NCBI RefSeq assembly: GCF_019977335.1
Contig: NZ_AP024653.1
Location: 806,001 to 870,000 of the forward strand
Source of the DNA: Arthrobacter sp. NicSoilB4
GTDB taxonomy: Bacteria; Actinomycetota; Actinomycetes; Actinomycetales; Micrococcaceae
Length of the DNA stretch: 64,000 bases
Direction: 5' to 3'
This document shows, in pieces, positions 37,294 through 45,527 of this stretch. The notes beneath the pieces are model-generated. The model saw only the letters and a list, made by a program, of their open reading frames with translations. It was not told the DNA's origin and did no database searches. Numbering within the stretch: position 1 is the first letter of the stretch; every line of letters starts with the position of its first letter. Position numbers and translations under genes: made by a program.

Positions 37294-38787
37294 ATGAGCA
37301 CCACGTCCGACAAGGTCTTCGATGTAACGCCCGAAGGTGACGAACCCACGCTCAAGCGGGTCCTCGGGCCCAAGCTCCTGCTCCTGTTCATCGTCGGTGA
37401 CATCCTCGGCGCCGGCGTCTACGCCGTGACCGGAACCATGGCCGGCACGGTGGGGGGCATCGTCTGGCTGCCGTTCCTGCTCGCGTTCGTCGTCGCGACC
37501 CTGACCGCCTTCTCCTACCTGGAGCTGGTCACCCAATACCCGCAGGCAGCCGGCGCGGCGCTTTACACGCACAAGGCGTTCGGGATCCACTTCGTCACCT
37601 TTCTGGTCGCGTTCGCCGTCGTCTGCTCCGGCATCACCAGCGCCTCCACCTCCGCGAATGTCCTAGCCCAGAACTTCTTTGGCGGCCTGGCGATCAACGG
37701 CTGGATGGAGATGCCCGGACGGGGTGCGGTCACCGCCGTTGCGTTGGGCTTTATGCTGCTGCTGGCCGCGATCAACCTGCGCGGCGTGGGGGAGAGCGTG
37801 AAGTTCAACGTAGTGCTCACCCTCGTCGAGATGATCGCCCTGTGCATCGTGATCGGCGTCGGCTTCTACGTGATGGCACAGGGGACGGGGAATCCCGCCG
37901 AGATCACGGTCTTCGCCGACAACCAGGACAAGGGCCTGTTCCTGGCGGTCACGGCGGCCACGTCCATCGCGTTCTTTGCGATGGTCGGCTTTGAGGACTC
38001 CGTAAACATGGTCGAGGAAACGAAGAACCCCGAGCGGATCTTCCCCCGGACCATGCTGACCGGCCTCGGCATCGCCGTCATCCTCTACATGCTGGTGGCC
38101 GTATCCGTGGTCAGCGTGCTCACGCCCACCGAGCTCGCGGGGATCCGGGAGGCCGAAGGCGCCGCGCTCCTTGAGGTGGTGTCCAAGGGGGCGCCGGACT
38201 TCCCCATCGACAAGGTCTTCCCGTTCCTCGCCGTCTTCGCCGTGGCCAACACCGCCCTGATCAACATGCTGATGGCCAGCCGACTGATCTACGGCATGGC
38301 CCGCCAGGATGTCCTGCCGCGGCCGCTGGGACGGGTGCTCCCCGGACGCCGGACGCCGTGGGCCGGGATCCTGTTTTCCACCGTCCTGGCGCTGGGGCTG
38401 ATCTGGTACGTCACGTCCGACCCGAACAGCAACGTCGTGGCGAACCTCTCGGGCACGACGGCGTTCCTGTTGCTGTGCGTGTTCACCCTGGTGAACGTGG
38501 CCTGCCTTGTCCTGCGCCGCAAGCGGGACCCCAACCGTGAGGTGTTCTTCACCTCGCCGGGGCAGCTACCCCTGGTCGCGGCGTTGCTGTGCGCCTTCCT
38601 CGCCGGACCATGGGTGGGCCGCAACGTCATCCAGTACCAGATCGCCGGGGGACTGATGGCGATCGGAATGGTGCTGTGGCTCGTCACCTGGTTGATCAAC
38701 AGGAGAACCAACACCCGGGAGGGCGCGCCGGTCGGGACCCAGAACATCGGCAAGGACCGCCAGGTGCCGCCGCCGCCCCGCCACTGA
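37294..38787 (+). CDS. APC family amino acid permease
   Basis: The 497-residue protein has about 12-13 hydrophobic helices. The first carries the APC unwound-helix motif region VGDILGAGVYAVTGTMAG. Later segments include TSIAFFAMVGFEDSVNMVEETKNP, the classic loop following helix 6. It most resembles the CAT-like or YfnA-like branch of amino-acid/polyamine/organocation transporters. GGAGG precedes the ATG. It is monocistronic and ends near a hairpin. Confidence 0.92.
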   Translation: MSTTSDKVFDVTPEGDEPTLKRVLGPKLLLLFIVGDILGAGVYAVTGTMAGTVGGIVWLPFLLAFVVATLTAFSYLELVTQYPQAAGAALYTHKAFGIHFVTFLVAFAVVCSGITSASTSANVLAQNFFGGLAINGWMEMPGRGAVTAVALGFMLLLAAINLRGVGESVKFNVVLTLVEMIALCIVIGVGFYVMAQGTGNPAEITVFADNQDKGLFLAVTAATSIAFFAMVGFEDSVNMVEETKNPERIFPRTMLTGLGIAVILYMLVAVSVVSVLTPTELAGIREAEGAALLEVVSKGAPDFPIDKVFPFLAVFAVANTALINMLMASRLIYGMARQDVLPRPLGRVLPGRRTPWAGILFSTVLALGLIWYVTSDPNSNVVANLSGTTAFLLLCVFTLVNVACLVLRRKRDPNREVFFTSPGQLPLVAALLCAFLAGPWVGRNVIQYQIAGGLMAIGMVLWLVTWLINRRTNTREGAPVGTQNIGKDRQVPPPPRH

Positions 38788-38850
38788 CCACGTGGCGCGG
38801 GACCACCGGCGCGGCCACCTGGTAAAGCGCCGGCCCCACCACGACGGCGG

Positions 38851-38874
38851 CGGCCGGCTTGCGCCCGCCGGCCG
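38851..38874. terminator. GC hairpin between convergent genes
   Basis: CGGCCGGC (38851-38858) pairs with GCCGGCCG (38867-38874), with 8 nt between. It lies between the stop of the APC permease and the stop of the ArsR-SRPBCC fusion. No T-tract is evident on either side. Confidence 0.5.
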
Positions 38875-38876
38875 GC

Positions 38877-39626
38877 TCAGGTGTACATGAGGGAGCCGGG
38901 CGTGGTCAGGAGCTCGCCGGTTTCCAGCCAGGTCTTCAGGCCGGACAGGATCATCGGCCAGCCGCCGAAGAGCTGGTCGTTGGCGCCTTCGCGGAGCTGG
39001 TCGTGGGTGACGGTCAGGCGGCAGGAATCGCCCACGGGCTCGATCTCCCAGGTGATCCGGGACGTGCCTTCGGCCTTGACGTCCTCGCCCCAGAGCGCGC
39101 GCTTGCTCTGGACGAGCCGGCGGGGCGGGTCCACTTCCAGGTTCTCGCCCTCGCCCAGGGGTTCCCCGCCCTTGGTTGCCATCTGGAACCGGGATCCGGG
39201 CGTCCAGTCCGAGGTGACGACGGACCCGAACTGGTACTTGCTGCGGATCCCGCCGTCCGTGATGGCCTCCCAGAGCCGCTCCGGGGTGGTCTTGATGTAG
39301 ATTTCGAAGATCTTTTCCATGGGACTTTCCAATCTGGTTTTGAGGTCGCTGAGGCCAGCGGCCCATGGTTCGGCATACTTGCTCACCCAGCGGTCGTGGA
39401 CCAGCCGGATGGGCACCGGATTCAGGAAATGGAGTTTCTCGCGCCCCCGACGGCGGGTCACCACCAGGCCGGCTTCCTCCAGGACCCTGAGGTGCTTCAT
39501 CACGCCGTAGCGGGTCATCTCGAAGCGGGCCTCAAGGGCGTGGAGGGTCTGCCCGTCGTTCCTGAAGAGCTCATCCAGGAGATCGCGGCGGGTGGAGTCG
39601 GCCAAGGCCCTGAATACGGCGTCCAC
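38877..39626 (-). CDS. ArsR-type HTH fused to SRPBCC domain
   Basis: The start is GTG 39626, giving 249 residues. The first ~95 residues are an ArsR winged helix (MDAVFRALADSTRRDLLDEL, RYGVMKHLRVLEEAGLV). After a linker, residues ~100-249 form an AHSA1-type SRPBCC domain (EKIFEIYIKTTPERLWEAI through LFGGWPMILSGLKTWL). The two are usually separate neighbouring genes; here they are one chain, suggesting a one-component sensor in which the SRPBCC fold binds ligand. An inverted repeat just upstream is its likely operator. Confidence 0.88.
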   Translation of the reverse strand: MDAVFRALADSTRRDLLDELFRNDGQTLHALEARFEMTRYGVMKHLRVLEEAGLVVTRRRGREKLHFLNPVPIRLVHDRWVSKYAEPWAAGLSDLKTRLESPMEKIFEIYIKTTPERLWEAITDGGIRSKYQFGSVVTSDWTPGSRFQMATKGGEPLGEGENLEVDPPRRLVQSKRALWGEDVKAEGTSRITWEIEPVGDSCRLTVTHDQLREGANDQLFGGWPMILSGLKTWLETGELLTTPGSLMYT

Positions 39627-39639
39627 AGCTCCAGAATAG

Positions 39640-39655
39640 GTGACTGATTGGTCAC
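39640..39655. promoter_or_regulatory. Putative operator of the ArsR-SRPBCC gene
   Basis: GTGAC and GTCAC form a perfect inverted repeat around TGATTG, 14 bp upstream of the GTG start. It is also only 33 bp from the potassium channel gene stop, so the short intergenic region must hold the promoter. Autoregulation is inferred. Confidence 0.45.
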
Positions 39656-39659
39656 ATGT

Positions 39660-40559
39660 CTAGGGTTGGTCCGTATCCGGTTCGCCGCGCCGCAGGTGCC
39701 GGTGGTGCAGCTCGTAACTGTCGAACACATCGGAGGACGTGGCTCCTGAATGGCCGAATTTGCCGCGAAGGACCTCTGCCAGAGCATCCAGCGACGCGTG
39801 GAGCATCCGGCCGGCGAACTGGAGTTCAGGGCTGTCGCTGCGCTGGGCCTGCGATGCTAACTCCTGGGCGTAGGCCACCGTGGCCGGAAGGGAGCCGCGC
39901 TGTTCAATTTCACGGAAGTAATAGGTTTCATGGAACGCAACCAGATCTATGCTCACCGACGCCACGTTTCCGGCCATTGATTCCAGTAGTCCGGCCGCAT
40001 GCCCGGGATCCAGCGACAATACACCCGACGGACCTGCAGCTTCCCTGAACAGGTTCAGCTGGTGGGCAAGGGTCCGGCGGCGGTTCAGAGCCGGGTACGT
40101 CTGCAGGATCCAAGTGACCGTTGCCGTCAACAACCCGAAACCGGTCACGGCCTGGAGGGCCACAACCAGCCTGAGCAGCGAATCCGCCGGCACGATGTCG
40201 CCGAACCCCAAAGTGGAAAGAGTGACGAGGGAAATGTAGAGCGCTTCTGCAAAGTCGCCCCGCTGTGGAACCCCGGGTCCGTGGACAAAGCCGGCCGGGA
40301 GGTGGGGCAGATAGAGCAGGGCCCAGCCGATGGCTGCCAGGCTTGCCCAGGCGCCAATGACCGCGGCCATGGCCAAAGGTGCTGCGATGAAGGAGCCCCG
40401 GCCCCGCAGTTTTCTGGACACCAGCCAGGATCCGCGCATGATCGCCCGGCCCAAGGGGCCGGACCCATGCGGGTATAGGAGCGTACGAAAGACATCAACG
40501 AGCATCAGCAGAACCAGCCCGGCCCCCAAAACCGTCCAGAACGTGCCCTCGAAGTCCAT
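39660..40559 (-). CDS. Two-pore-helix potassium channel family protein
   Basis: The 299-residue protein has an N-terminal membrane segment (LGAGLVLLMLVDVFRTLLY), a second (AMAAVIGAWASLAAIGWALLYL), a pore loop with selectivity filter TLGFGD (116-121) in LVTLSTLGFGDIVPADS, and an inner helix. The C-terminal ~150 residues are cytosolic and helical, without an RCK/TrkA_N Rossmann motif. The filter has TLGFGD rather than TVGYGD; the F for Y exchange occurs in known K+ channels. Ion specificity is inferred. Confidence 0.85.
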   Translation of the reverse strand: MDFEGTFWTVLGAGLVLLMLVDVFRTLLYPHGSGPLGRAIMRGSWLVSRKLRGRGSFIAAPLAMAAVIGAWASLAAIGWALLYLPHLPAGFVHGPGVPQRGDFAEALYISLVTLSTLGFGDIVPADSLLRLVVALQAVTGFGLLTATVTWILQTYPALNRRRTLAHQLNLFREAAGPSGVLSLDPGHAAGLLESMAGNVASVSIDLVAFHETYYFREIEQRGSLPATVAYAQELASQAQRSDSPELQFAGRMLHASLDALAEVLRGKFGHSGATSSDVFDSYELHHRHLRRGEPDTDQP

Positions 40560-40603
40560 GCCTCATCCTATGGGCGGCGCCCTGGGCACGGTGACAAACA
40601 AAA

Positions 40604-40634
40604 GAACCCCGCAGTGCCGGGCACGGCGGGGTTC
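40604..40634 (-). terminator. Intrinsic terminator
   Basis: On the minus strand, GAACCCCGC pairs with GCGGGGTTC around a GTGCC/GGCAC inner stem, then TTTTGTTTGT follows. It comes 20 nt after the stop of the 117-residue hypothetical gene and before the channel gene. Confidence 0.85.
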
Positions 40635-40653
40635 CTCTGTGGCTGGATGCCGG

Positions 40654-41007
40654 TTACTCGGAACCGGGTTTCTGTTCCCGGTCCCGGAGGTTCTTCTTGA
40701 TCTCGTCGAACTTCTCCTTGATGACCCGTTCCGCCTCCGAGAGGGTCTTGCTGGCACTGCTCAGGGGATCCAACTGAACGTAGACGTTCTGGCCGACGGG
40801 CAAGTCGTACTCGTCCTTCAGATGGGTGCCGCCGCCCACACCCCGAAGGGACAGGTAGACCATGGCGTCCGTGCGGGCAACGCCGGAGAGTGTTCCGAAG
40901 ACAACTGTGAAGTCGTTGGATTCAAAGCTCACAGTCTGACCGATATGGCTGCGGTCCAGGTCACCGGCTGCGACCGGCTTCTCGGACGGGCTTCCGCTGT
41001 AGCTCAT
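40654..41007 (-). CDS. Hypothetical protein with C-terminal coiled coil
   Basis: I do not recognise a family. The 117-residue protein has a polar N-terminus, a beta-rich centre (TVSFESNDFTVVFGTLSGV, AMVYLSLRGVGG, DLPVGQNVYVQL) and a charged C-terminal helix (EAERVIKEKFDEIKKNLRDR) likely to form a coiled coil. GGAGAAG precedes the ATG and an intrinsic terminator follows, which supports a real monocistronic gene. No signal peptide or membrane segment. Confidence 0.7.
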   Translation of the reverse strand: MSYSGSPSEKPVAAGDLDRSHIGQTVSFESNDFTVVFGTLSGVARTDAMVYLSLRGVGGGTHLKDEYDLPVGQNVYVQLDPLSSASKTLSEAERVIKEKFDEIKKNLRDREQKPGSE

Positions 41008-41047
41008 GAACTTCTCCTATAAGTCGAGGGACACATACCCGAGCAGT

Positions 41048-41464
41048 CTATATACGGGGCCCGAGAGGGGCCGGCGGCTCCGCTTTGGGCGAGGAAGCCG
41101 CGGCAGGCGGGTCAGCATCTCTTCTCAGGGTGCTTCCCGCGAGGCCCGCATCAGCCACACTGTTCGCGGGACCGGCCACAGGATAGCCAGCGCCAGAACC
41201 GGCACCAAGAAAGATGCCGACGTCGGGAACCTGGCGGACGATGACGGACAGGCTGGTGAAGAACCGGGCGGGGGCGTAGACGAGGCATAACCACAGCGCG
41301 AACCCGTCGAGGGCAAGCGTCGCGGCGGCCCAAGCCAGGAGAACCGGCCGCTTTCCGGCAGGGGCGTGTCCCCGAGGCAACAGGATCCGGAGCACCAGCC
41401 ACAGGCTCAGCAGTTTCGCCAGTAGCAGTCCGAAAGCGACCGCCCAGCTGTAGCGTAGTCCGCC
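41048..41464 (-). pseudogene. Membrane-protein gene lacking its 5' end
   Basis: The frame is open from about 41515 to the stop at 41048. The only usual start codon is a GTG at 41395, in the middle of a hydrophobic helix (WAVAFGLLLAKLLSLWLVL). Another membrane segment follows (LLAWAAATLALDGFALWL). Translation from 41395 would cut the first helix in half, and upstream of about 41465 the frame turns into low-complexity Arg/Gly sequence next to a terminator. I therefore read it as a gene truncated at its 5' end at the border of the AT-rich insert. A start at a non-standard codon is the alternative. Confidence 0.5.
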
Positions 41465-41480
41465 CGCCCGCGTCGGACCG

Positions 41481-41508
41481 CTCGGGCCCCTTCTTCGAAG
41501 GGCCCGAG
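41481..41508 (-). terminator. Hairpin terminator of the AT-rich gene
   Basis: CTCGGGCCC plus CTTC pairs with GAAG plus GGCCCGAG, with one bulged C and a TTC loop. It begins 10 nt past the stop of the gene at 41519. It marks the boundary between AT-richer and GC-rich sequence. Confidence 0.65.
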
Positions 41509-41518
41509 ATAATCGCTA

Positions 41519-42844
41519 CTACGCACGCTTTGCGCGCGCAACCAACGCTTGTTGTGCGATTAGCCTCAGCATGTCAATGTCTGGCCCGAGCGCGTCGACT
41601 TCAGGACTTGACGGGAGCAGTAGCTCTTCCCCTTGCCCAGATCCGTCCTGCTTGGTGTGGACAACTCGGCACCTGATCTTGTAAATCCGTTCCGCGATCT
41701 GGTCACGTAGGTCCATCTGGTCACCTTTCAGCTTAATGGCGCCTGCCCCGGTGATTGTTTGCTTGCTTGCACAGAAATGCTCCTCGTAAATATTCGAAGC
41801 TTCAATAAAGCTGCGTAAATCGCTCGCCGCGACTGAAGCACGGACGGTTGCCCGAAGCTGCTCGCGTTCCCCAACGCCAGCTTTGACGGCAGGGGCGGCT
41901 AAATTAATGAGACGGTTCACATCGACATCATGGGTTGGATTGAATCGGGGGTTCAGTAGGGCAGCCCGCAGCGAGCTCACGGTTTCTTCTCGGGCGAAAA
42001 CGGGAAAGAAATATTCAAGTGACTGGTAGTAGGCCAAAAACTGTAGGAGCGGCAGCCCGCTTGCACTTCGCCCATACTGATACAACGCTAGGGCTTCTTG
42101 TGAATACTCATTTCGCGGGAAATCCGGGGCATGCTCGACTGGTTTTTGCCTTTGAGGCCGAAGCCGATTTCTTCGCTTGAGAAGCTGAAGAGCAATGCCG
42201 TATCTTACATCTAGGTCAAAAAGGAACGCATTGCCCACGCGGGTCAGAACTGATAACGCGCGATCGTGGCGATCTACCTCGTAGCCAGCTATTTTTAGTG
42301 TGAAGTTCCTACTCCCGTAAAGACCCGCAGCGAGTTCTGACGTCGGGGATATCTCGACGCTTCTGGGGCCGTCTTCAACGCGCAGACGCCACTCCGTCGG
42401 GCGCCTCGGAACGACAATCTCGCCCTCATCGTCCGGTTCTACATTGACTTCAGACTCTTCGTCTAGGATTTCCGCTCCAGGCAGATCCCACAAAGGAATT
42501 CTCGAAATCGGTCCTGTCCGCGGATCTCCACTGCTGAGCGAAACCTCTATGACTCCCGTAGTCGAGTCGATTACGCCCGTATATTCACCAAGCGCGCGGA
42601 TGGATGAGAGATCGAATTTTAAGAGTTGCTTGACGCGGCCGCTGTTTACGAGGATTCGACGAGTAGAGTGCCCGGCAGGAAGATAAAGCTCGACATAGCC
42701 CGGATCATCGTCTAATTCTAATATGTCTTCATATGGCACGTAAGTTGCCTCGAGTTTGGCTGCTTCCGCCCGCTTCACCAGTTCTTGGAACAACAAAATG
42801 ACGGCATCGCGCGGATTTGTGTCGGGGGGTAGAGGATGAGCCAT
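41519..42844 (-). CDS. AT-richer orphan gene with HEPN-like C-terminus
   Basis: From ATG 42844 the product is 441 residues; I do not recognise a named family. The N-terminal ~230 residues are beta-rich and acidic. The C-terminal half is helical, with QFLAYYQSLEYFFPVFARE and, near the end, RIYKIRCRVVHTK, where Arg391 and His396 form an RX4H motif as in HEPN ribonucleases. The base composition is clearly lower in GC than all flanking genes (24 G/C in the 60 bases from 41761 by hand count). It has its own terminator and no operon partner. A toxin or defence role is inferred from the HEPN-like motif and composition only. Confidence 0.72.
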   Translation of the reverse strand: MAHPLPPDTNPRDAVILLFQELVKRAEAAKLEATYVPYEDILELDDDPGYVELYLPAGHSTRRILVNSGRVKQLLKFDLSSIRALGEYTGVIDSTTGVIEVSLSSGDPRTGPISRIPLWDLPGAEILDEESEVNVEPDDEGEIVVPRRPTEWRLRVEDGPRSVEISPTSELAAGLYGSRNFTLKIAGYEVDRHDRALSVLTRVGNAFLFDLDVRYGIALQLLKRRNRLRPQRQKPVEHAPDFPRNEYSQEALALYQYGRSASGLPLLQFLAYYQSLEYFFPVFAREETVSSLRAALLNPRFNPTHDVDVNRLINLAAPAVKAGVGEREQLRATVRASVAASDLRSFIEASNIYEEHFCASKQTITGAGAIKLKGDQMDLRDQIAERIYKIRCRVVHTKQDGSGQGEELLLPSSPEVDALGPDIDMLRLIAQQALVARAKRA

Positions 42845-42993
42845 GCCTTGCAATATATACGATGACTCACTCTCCGCACCGCATCCGCACCGCTTAGGGT
42901 TATATAGCCGCCGCACCGATCTACCCGTGCCGCAGTTGTCCTCGTCGGCATCACCCAGGGAATTCAAATGTAACCTCCCGGGAGCCGCAGGTC

Positions 42994-44607
42994 TCAGTCC
43001 CGCAGTACCCAGGCCGCGTTGTTCGGCTGCAGCCAGCCGTCCTCCGCAAGCGGCGCGGCGCTGAGCAGGACCGATCCGGCAGGCAGCCGCACCGGCTCGG
43101 TTCCCATTGCGACGGCGACGAAGAAGTCGGCGCTGCGTTCGCAGATCAGCAGGTTCCCCGCCTCGATGCGCCAGGTGCCGCCGTCGTTCGGCCCGAAGAC
43201 CTCCGTCTTCCACAGCAGCCGGCGCAGCTCCAGCGCCTTGGTCACCAGCGCCAGCGAGGACTCGGGGTCCTGCTGCTGGAGCTCGATCGCGTGCGTGCCC
43301 CAACCGGCAGGGACCGGCAGCCATGGCTGCGCGGCAGCTTCCGCCAGCGAGAAGCCGTGGCTCAGCGCCTCGCCCTCGGTCCATGGCAGGGGCACCCGGG
43401 CGCCGTCGCGGCAGACGCCGCCGCGGGCCCACATCGGATCCACCCGGGACTCCAGCGGCACGTCGACCTCGGGCAGCCCGAGCTCCTGGCCCTGGTACAG
43501 GTACGCCGGGCCGGGCAGGCCCAGCAGCGCCACGAGCGCCGCGCGGGCTCGCAGCGCACCAACCTCCCCGCCGCCGAAGCGGGTCACGGAACGGACGATG
43601 TCGTGGTTCTCCAGCGCCCATGTGGGCGTGGCGCCGTGCAGCTGCCGGGCGGCCTCGAGCTCGTTCCCGACGGCGGCCCAGGCCTCGGGATCCCAGCCGA
43701 GTTTCACGAACGCGAAGGCGAAGGCCTGCTGCATCTCGTCCGCGCGGGTGTAGCGGGCGGCGCGCGCCGGCTCCAGGTTGACCTCGCCCACCAGCAGGCG
43801 GTGCGGCTCGTACTTGTCGGCCAGGGTGCGCCAGCGGCGGTACACCTCGTGGACTTCCTCCTGGTCTGAGACCTGCGGGTTGGACCGCAGCCCGTCCACC
43901 ACGCCGCCCGCGGAGGGCGAATCCGGCAGGCCGTCGGCCTTGAACAGGGCATGCGCGACGTCGATCCGGAGGCCGTCCACGCCCTTGTCGAACCAGAAGC
44001 GCAGCACACCGTCGAAGTACTCGCCGACGGCGGGATTGCGCCAGTTCCAGTCCGGCTGCTCGGGGGAGAAGAGGTGCAGGTACCAGTCGGTGTCCGTCTC
44101 GGACTCCAGGTCGGCGCGGCTCCAGGCGCGGCCGCCGAAGACGCTCTGCCAGTTGTTCGGCGGAACGTCGCCGCCGGCGCCTTCAACAAAGTGGAACATG
44201 TCCCGCTCCGGCGAGCCCGGCCCGGCCGCCAAAGCCGCCTGGAACAGCGGGTGCGCCGACGAGCAGTGGTTGGGCACGACGTCGAGCAGGACGCGCAGGC
44301 CCAGCGAATGGGCGAGCTCCAGCAGCTCATCGAACTGCTCCATGGTGCCGAATAGCGGGTCCACGCCGCAGTAGTCGGACACGTCGTAGCCCTGGTCCAC
44401 CTGCGGGGAGGGCTGGAACGGGGTCATCCAGATGCCGTCCACCCCGAGCGCGGCGATGTACGGCAGCCGGGCAATCAGCCCGGCGAGGTCGCCCACGCCG
44501 TCGCCGTCGCCGTCCGCGAAGGAGCGCGGGTAGACCTGGTAGATCACGGCGGATTCCCACCAAGCGGCGGGCGCGAGGGCGGTTTCCTCGACCAAATCAG
44601 GGCTCAT
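42994..44607 (-). CDS. GH13 alpha-glucosidase of the sugar ABC operon
   Basis: The ATG at 44607 overlaps the stop of the upstream permease as ATGA. The 537-residue enzyme begins WWESAVIYQVYPRSFADGDGDG and has the GH13 catalytic regions GLRIDVAHALFK (nucleophile Asp), LLVGEVNLEP (acid/base Glu) and ALENHDIVRSVTRFGG (third Asp). There is no signal peptide, so it acts on sugars after import. It resembles AglA/MalL-type alpha-glucosidases acting on maltose, trehalose-like or alpha-glucoside substrates. It is the last gene of the operon. Confidence 0.93.
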   Translation of the reverse strand: MSPDLVEETALAPAAWWESAVIYQVYPRSFADGDGDGVGDLAGLIARLPYIAALGVDGIWMTPFQPSPQVDQGYDVSDYCGVDPLFGTMEQFDELLELAHSLGLRVLLDVVPNHCSSAHPLFQAALAAGPGSPERDMFHFVEGAGGDVPPNNWQSVFGGRAWSRADLESETDTDWYLHLFSPEQPDWNWRNPAVGEYFDGVLRFWFDKGVDGLRIDVAHALFKADGLPDSPSAGGVVDGLRSNPQVSDQEEVHEVYRRWRTLADKYEPHRLLVGEVNLEPARAARYTRADEMQQAFAFAFVKLGWDPEAWAAVGNELEAARQLHGATPTWALENHDIVRSVTRFGGGEVGALRARAALVALLGLPGPAYLYQGQELGLPEVDVPLESRVDPMWARGGVCRDGARVPLPWTEGEALSHGFSLAEAAAQPWLPVPAGWGTHAIELQQQDPESSLALVTKALELRRLLWKTEVFGPNDGGTWRIEAGNLLICERSADFFVAVAMGTEPVRLPAGSVLLSAAPLAEDGWLQPNNAAWVLRD

Positions 44608-45527
44608 TTGCTGGCGCCCGCGGTGAGGCCCTCGACGATCCGGCGCTGGAAGACCAGCACCATGATCACGAGCGGGACGGTGACGATCACGCCGGCCGCC
44701 ATCTGCTCGCCGAAGGGCGCCTGGAATTCGGTGGCGCCGGTGAACTTGGAGATCGCGACGGTGGCGGTCTGGATCTTGGGGTCGTTGATCATGGACAGTG
44801 CGATGATGAACTCGTTCCAGCTGTGGATGAAGGTCAGGATCGCGGTGGTGAAGACGCCCGGCGCGGCGAGCGGCAGCAGCACGCGGCGGAACGCCTGCCA
44901 CTTGGTGCAGCCGTCGATCATGGCCGCCTCTTCGAGGTCGAACGGCAGGGCCTTCATGAAGGTGGTGAGGTTCCAGACCGCCAGCGGGATCGCGAAGGAC
45001 AGGTTCGGCACGATCATCGCCTGGTAGGTGTTGATCCAGCCGATGTCCGTGAAGAGGCGCAGCAGCGGGACCACGACCGAGATGCCGGGGAACATCGACG
45101 TCGCGATGATGACGCCCAGGATCACCGACTTGAAGCGGAAGTTCAGCCGGGAGATGGCGTAGGCCGCGAACACACCCAGGACCAGCGCGAACGTGGTGGT
45201 GGTGCCTGCGACGATCAGGGAATTGAGCAGCGCCTGGCCGAACATCGTGGAGCCGTCGAACACCTTGGCGTAGTTCTCCAGCGAGAACGGGGCCGGCAGC
45301 AGCGTGTTGTCGAAGATGTCCGCCGTGCGGCGGAGGCTGGAGACCAGCATCCAGTAGAACGGCGCCAGGCAGTACGCGAAGATCAGCGCCAGGCCCGCGT
45401 AGACGCTGTAGGAGCGCCAGGTGCGCTTGGGGTTGGGCTTTTGGGGCCCGACGGCGGCACTAGCCTTGGGTGCGCCGGAACCCGTGCCGGAATCGGCCGC
45501 GGCGTTGCGGAGGTCGGAGATGGTCAT
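44604..45527 (-). CDS. Carbohydrate ABC transporter permease (MalG type)
   Basis: The 307-residue protein has six hydrophobic helices and the EAA loop EEAAMIDGCTKWQAFRRVLLP, which docks to the ATPase. The order and length match MalG/AglG-type inner permeases of the CUT1 family. Its start overlaps the stop of the MalF-type permease as ATGA, and its own stop overlaps the alpha-glucosidase start. The first ~30 residues are cytosolic and Ala/Gly-rich. Confidence 0.93.
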   Translation of the reverse strand: MTISDLRNAAADSGTGSGAPKASAAVGPQKPNPKRTWRSYSVYAGLALIFAYCLAPFYWMLVSSLRRTADIFDNTLLPAPFSLENYAKVFDGSTMFGQALLNSLIVAGTTTTFALVLGVFAAYAISRLNFRFKSVILGVIIATSMFPGISVVVPLLRLFTDIGWINTYQAMIVPNLSFAIPLAVWNLTTFMKALPFDLEEAAMIDGCTKWQAFRRVLLPLAAPGVFTTAILTFIHSWNEFIIALSMINDPKIQTATVAISKFTGATEFQAPFGEQMAAGVIVTVPLVIMVLVFQRRIVEGLTAGASK

